Shown here: piece after piece, positions 34,267 through 64,000 of the stretch | Layout of the letters: each line of letters begins with the position of its first letter | Numbering within the stretch: the stretch's first letter is position 1 | From: Lineus longissimus | Lineage: Eukaryota; Nemertea; Pilidiophora; Heteronemertea; Lineidae | Length of the DNA: 64,000 nucleotides | NCBI RefSeq assembly: GCF_910592395.1 | Contig: NC_088310.1 | Location: forward strand, 19,165,501 to 19,229,500 | Direction of reading: 5' to 3' | Notes under the pieces: generated by a model | Databases searched by the model: none | What the model was told of the DNA's origin: nothing | Seen by the model: the letters and a program-made list of their open reading frames with translations, nothing else | Translations under genes and position numbers: made by a program

Positions 34267-36869
34267 TTTATTTCACCGTCGGTCCATACAGCTGATGGCA
34301 CATTTTATTGACAACTGATTGGCTGAATGTTCTTGGTCAAAATAATACAATAACACTTTACAAGAACTATTTACAAATTTACACTACAAATACCAGCTCA
34401 ATCGCTGACTATCCATTATTTTGATGTCAGGAAAGATTACCTTCTCATATATCATGACTTATTTTTTGAATGTGCAAATGACACACAATGATTTACCCCC
34501 AATTTCTTATACATAAAAGCTTTGAACCACAGAACCTCGTAAGCATGTAAGCCAGAGCTTGAAATAAGCAACAAATGCAGCGTTCTAGAAAGTATATGTA
34601 TTTCAGTGCAAAATCAACTTGTGCTACTGGTAGCCCATCCTGATCTGGTGTTGAAAGCGATTCGAAAAAGAGCCATATTTGACTTCCATAAGTGCAGAAG
34701 CGTACATGTACCGTAGTTCACAAGGTCAGGAGGTGAGAGAGTAGTGATTAGCTGGGCTGATCTAATTGACCAGTGCAGAAAATGCAGTTATACAAATTTT
34801 AACCCTAATTTAAGATGAAATGACAGATGTGGTCACTAAAATAAATGAATCATCATGTTAGAAAAAAATTCCGCAGATACATTATGTAGGCAAACTCATG
34901 CTTAAGAAAAACATCCACACATGCTTACCAACCTGTACGCCGGTTATCTGAAGCTGTTGCAGGAGACATCCCAATACCAGTACACAAGAAATTTTCTGCT
35001 GCAACTAACGCCCTGCCCTTTTGATATTTCAACCTCATCAACAGCCAGCCTGGCCCCCAGAAAGAAATCACACGAGAACATCAATTTCAAGGCTCTGTCA
35101 TTTTCGCAACCGAGGAGGATGGGAAACCCCACGCAAACTGATGATGTGAAACACAGAAAAGGAATCACCGCTGAGTAGAAGAGGGGGTCAAGTTAGTGCA
35201 CATCCTCTGTATTCTCAGTTGTTCAGTATAGAGTTCACCAACTGAGGGTAGGGAACCGACCTTAAAACTGGTATGGAATCACAACATCTTGCAAAACAAT
35301 TACACGGACTCACATCAAAATGGACATGGAATTTTTACATCCTGAAAAACAATTACAATAAGCCCAGGCACTCGTTCTCAATAGCAAAATTCCAAATGAA
35401 TCCTGAGCAGATGTTTATTTTAGAAAGGGTTGCATTAATGCTGTCATCTTACAAATATTTACATAAAAACAAAGTCCATCATCTTTACTTTAGAAGCAAC
35501 CGTTCAGTTTATTACCACTACAAATAATACACACAGCCCGGACAGTTCTCAAACTCAGAGAATGATACCCAATTTGCCCCCCCCCCCCCGCCTTATTTGC
35601 AAAACCTGCTTCACTGATGGCCCCCAACTACATAGCCTATTGTCATGTAAAACATGACATGTCATGCAAGATCCTTTTCTTCAAATTTATTTACATAAAA
35701 GTCACAGCCATTCATCACAAAAATATCAAAGGCACATCACATCTAACGTTAGTTCCCAAAGAATCTCATGCCCTAACCCTCCAAGGGTCAAGGTCACTTC
35801 CTATTCCCATCCACCTAAAGTGTATTGTCCTATATATACACAAACAGCTGACTCGCTACTCGAGATATGACAAACCAGCTCTGAACATTGCACAGGAAAT
35901 ATATCAACACAACGCAATTGATGGGGAATGAGAATACTTTAAAAACAAAACCTGAGTTAAAAACACCACATTAAGGGCTTCATCAAGAAGCTGTCTCTGA
36001 ATAGGGCATATCTGAATAATACAGTTAACTGCGTAACGCCCCCTGGCTAAATTTTCTTGAAGATCCAACTAAATTTCAGATTGATTCAGCAGACTCTAAC
36101 AAAATGGACCTAGATCACATTTAACATGCCTTCTCCCTCACATTTGATAGCTGAACAAAAAGTAAAACATTAAAGCTACGTAGTTGTTATTCATTTCAAC
36201 TGAAATAAAATGATGACTGTATTTTTATATACGATGTCATAAGTGTGCCACAAGATAATTTTATCTGGTTGACATTATGGGTTTCTAGGGGTAATAAAAC
36301 AAACTTTGTCCTCAGCTGATTAAGGTCAAGATTGCCAGATTGTAATTGCACCTGATCACATTCAAAATATATGTACGGTTGGAATAAATTTGAAGCAAGT
36401 TACTGAACCTGCAATTGTACAAATGATCACAGATACAAGGCCAGCGAAAGCAGCAAAAGCATGACGGTAAACCGCTGTGGTGGATTTAGGCCTTGCCAAT
36501 TACTGAATGAATCAATTAGGTTTTGCGACAAACCAACTCGACCCTTTCATCCTAAAATCAAAAAGAGACATCCATTTTTTATATCAGCACCAAGGTTAGT
36601 CTCCACTATGAATAGGAACTTTGATAAGCACACAGCACAGTCTTCATTTTACATGTTCATCAATACTCCTTGGAGGACTTTTAATCTGTGCCATGATCAC
36701 CAGAAGTTCCAACAAAACGTCCAGGTTTTGTATTCATGTACGCATGCACATGAATAAGTATACCCTGGTTACTTATCAATGCGCATGCGTAACTGGGAAC
36801 AAAATCTTGAACAACTTCTGCTGACTGTGGTGTGATTCAGATTCTTCAAAGGAGTTCTCAGTCCGTGTG
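34267..36869 (-). other. Probable 3' UTR of pecanex
   Basis: About 2.6 kb downstream of the pecanex stop without a recognisable coding exon on either strand. Several minus-strand AATAAA hexamers occur, including two near 34267-34272 and 34304-34309, which could mark the distal cleavage site. A C13 run lies at 35577-35589. Confidence 0.5.
35577..35589 (+). repeat. Poly-C run of 13 (G13 on the pecanex RNA strand)
   Basis: Thirteen C residues on the plus strand. If the pecanex 3' UTR extends this far, the transcript carries a G13 tract able to stack into quadruplexes. Confidence 0.85.

Positions 36870-64000
<27,131 letters not shown>

Overview
This window looks like part of a bilaterian animal genome. 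Genes are intron-rich with canonical GT-AG splice sites, the proteins are typical animal nuclear-encoded ones, and the spacers are AT-rich and full of degenerate repeats. The base composition (many ACATGTA motifs), the short introns, a BEL/Pao retrotransposon and single-copy versions of genes duplicated in vertebrates all suggest a marine invertebrate (lophotrochozoan or invertebrate deuterostome). I cannot name the species. I rebuilt exons by hand from homology, splice signals and reading-phase continuity. The phases add up exactly for PNPT1 (768 aa), the RDH13/14-like reductase (344 aa) and pecanex (2424 aa).

Layout: (1) 1-4139, minus strand: the 5' part of a BEL/Pao LTR retrotransposon with an intact 950-codon gag-protease-pol reading frame running off the left edge. 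(2) 4249-7860, minus: ZFYVE19/ANCHR, an abscission-checkpoint regulator lacking only its last exon; the retrotransposon lies 109 bp beyond its last visible splice donor. (3) 8171-16330, plus: complete PNPT1 in 22 coding exons, divergent from ZFYVE19 across about 310 bp. (4) 17257-20566, plus: complete RDH13/14-like short-chain dehydrogenase in 6 exons. (5) 20.6-27.7 kb: a gene-poor stretch with foldbacks, retroelement debris and dispersed repeats. (6) 27692-31845, minus: PPM1A/B-type PP2C phosphatase. (7) 36870-56381, minus: complete pecanex in 34 coding exons. (8) 57237-57954, plus: first coding exon of a mixed-lineage kinase (MLK; SH3 plus kinase N-lobe), followed by more than 6 kb of intron holding a MITE-like element.

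The genes are mostly unrelated housekeeping and signalling functions: abscission checkpoint, mitochondrial RNA metabolism, retinoid/SDR metabolism, PP2C dephosphorylation, the multipass membrane protein pecanex, and MAP3K/JNK signalling. The most striking structural observation is that pecanex and the MLK gene are head to head. From memory, three vertebrate paralogue pairs (PCNX1-MAP3K9, PCNX3-MAP3K11, PCNX2-MAP3K21) have the same arrangement, so this looks like an ancient divergent gene pair. I found no clearly new gene system. The least explained items are three foldback structures, a MITE whose interior repeats its own subterminal motif, and a phase-preserving duplication of a C-terminal coding segment just after the RDH stop codon.
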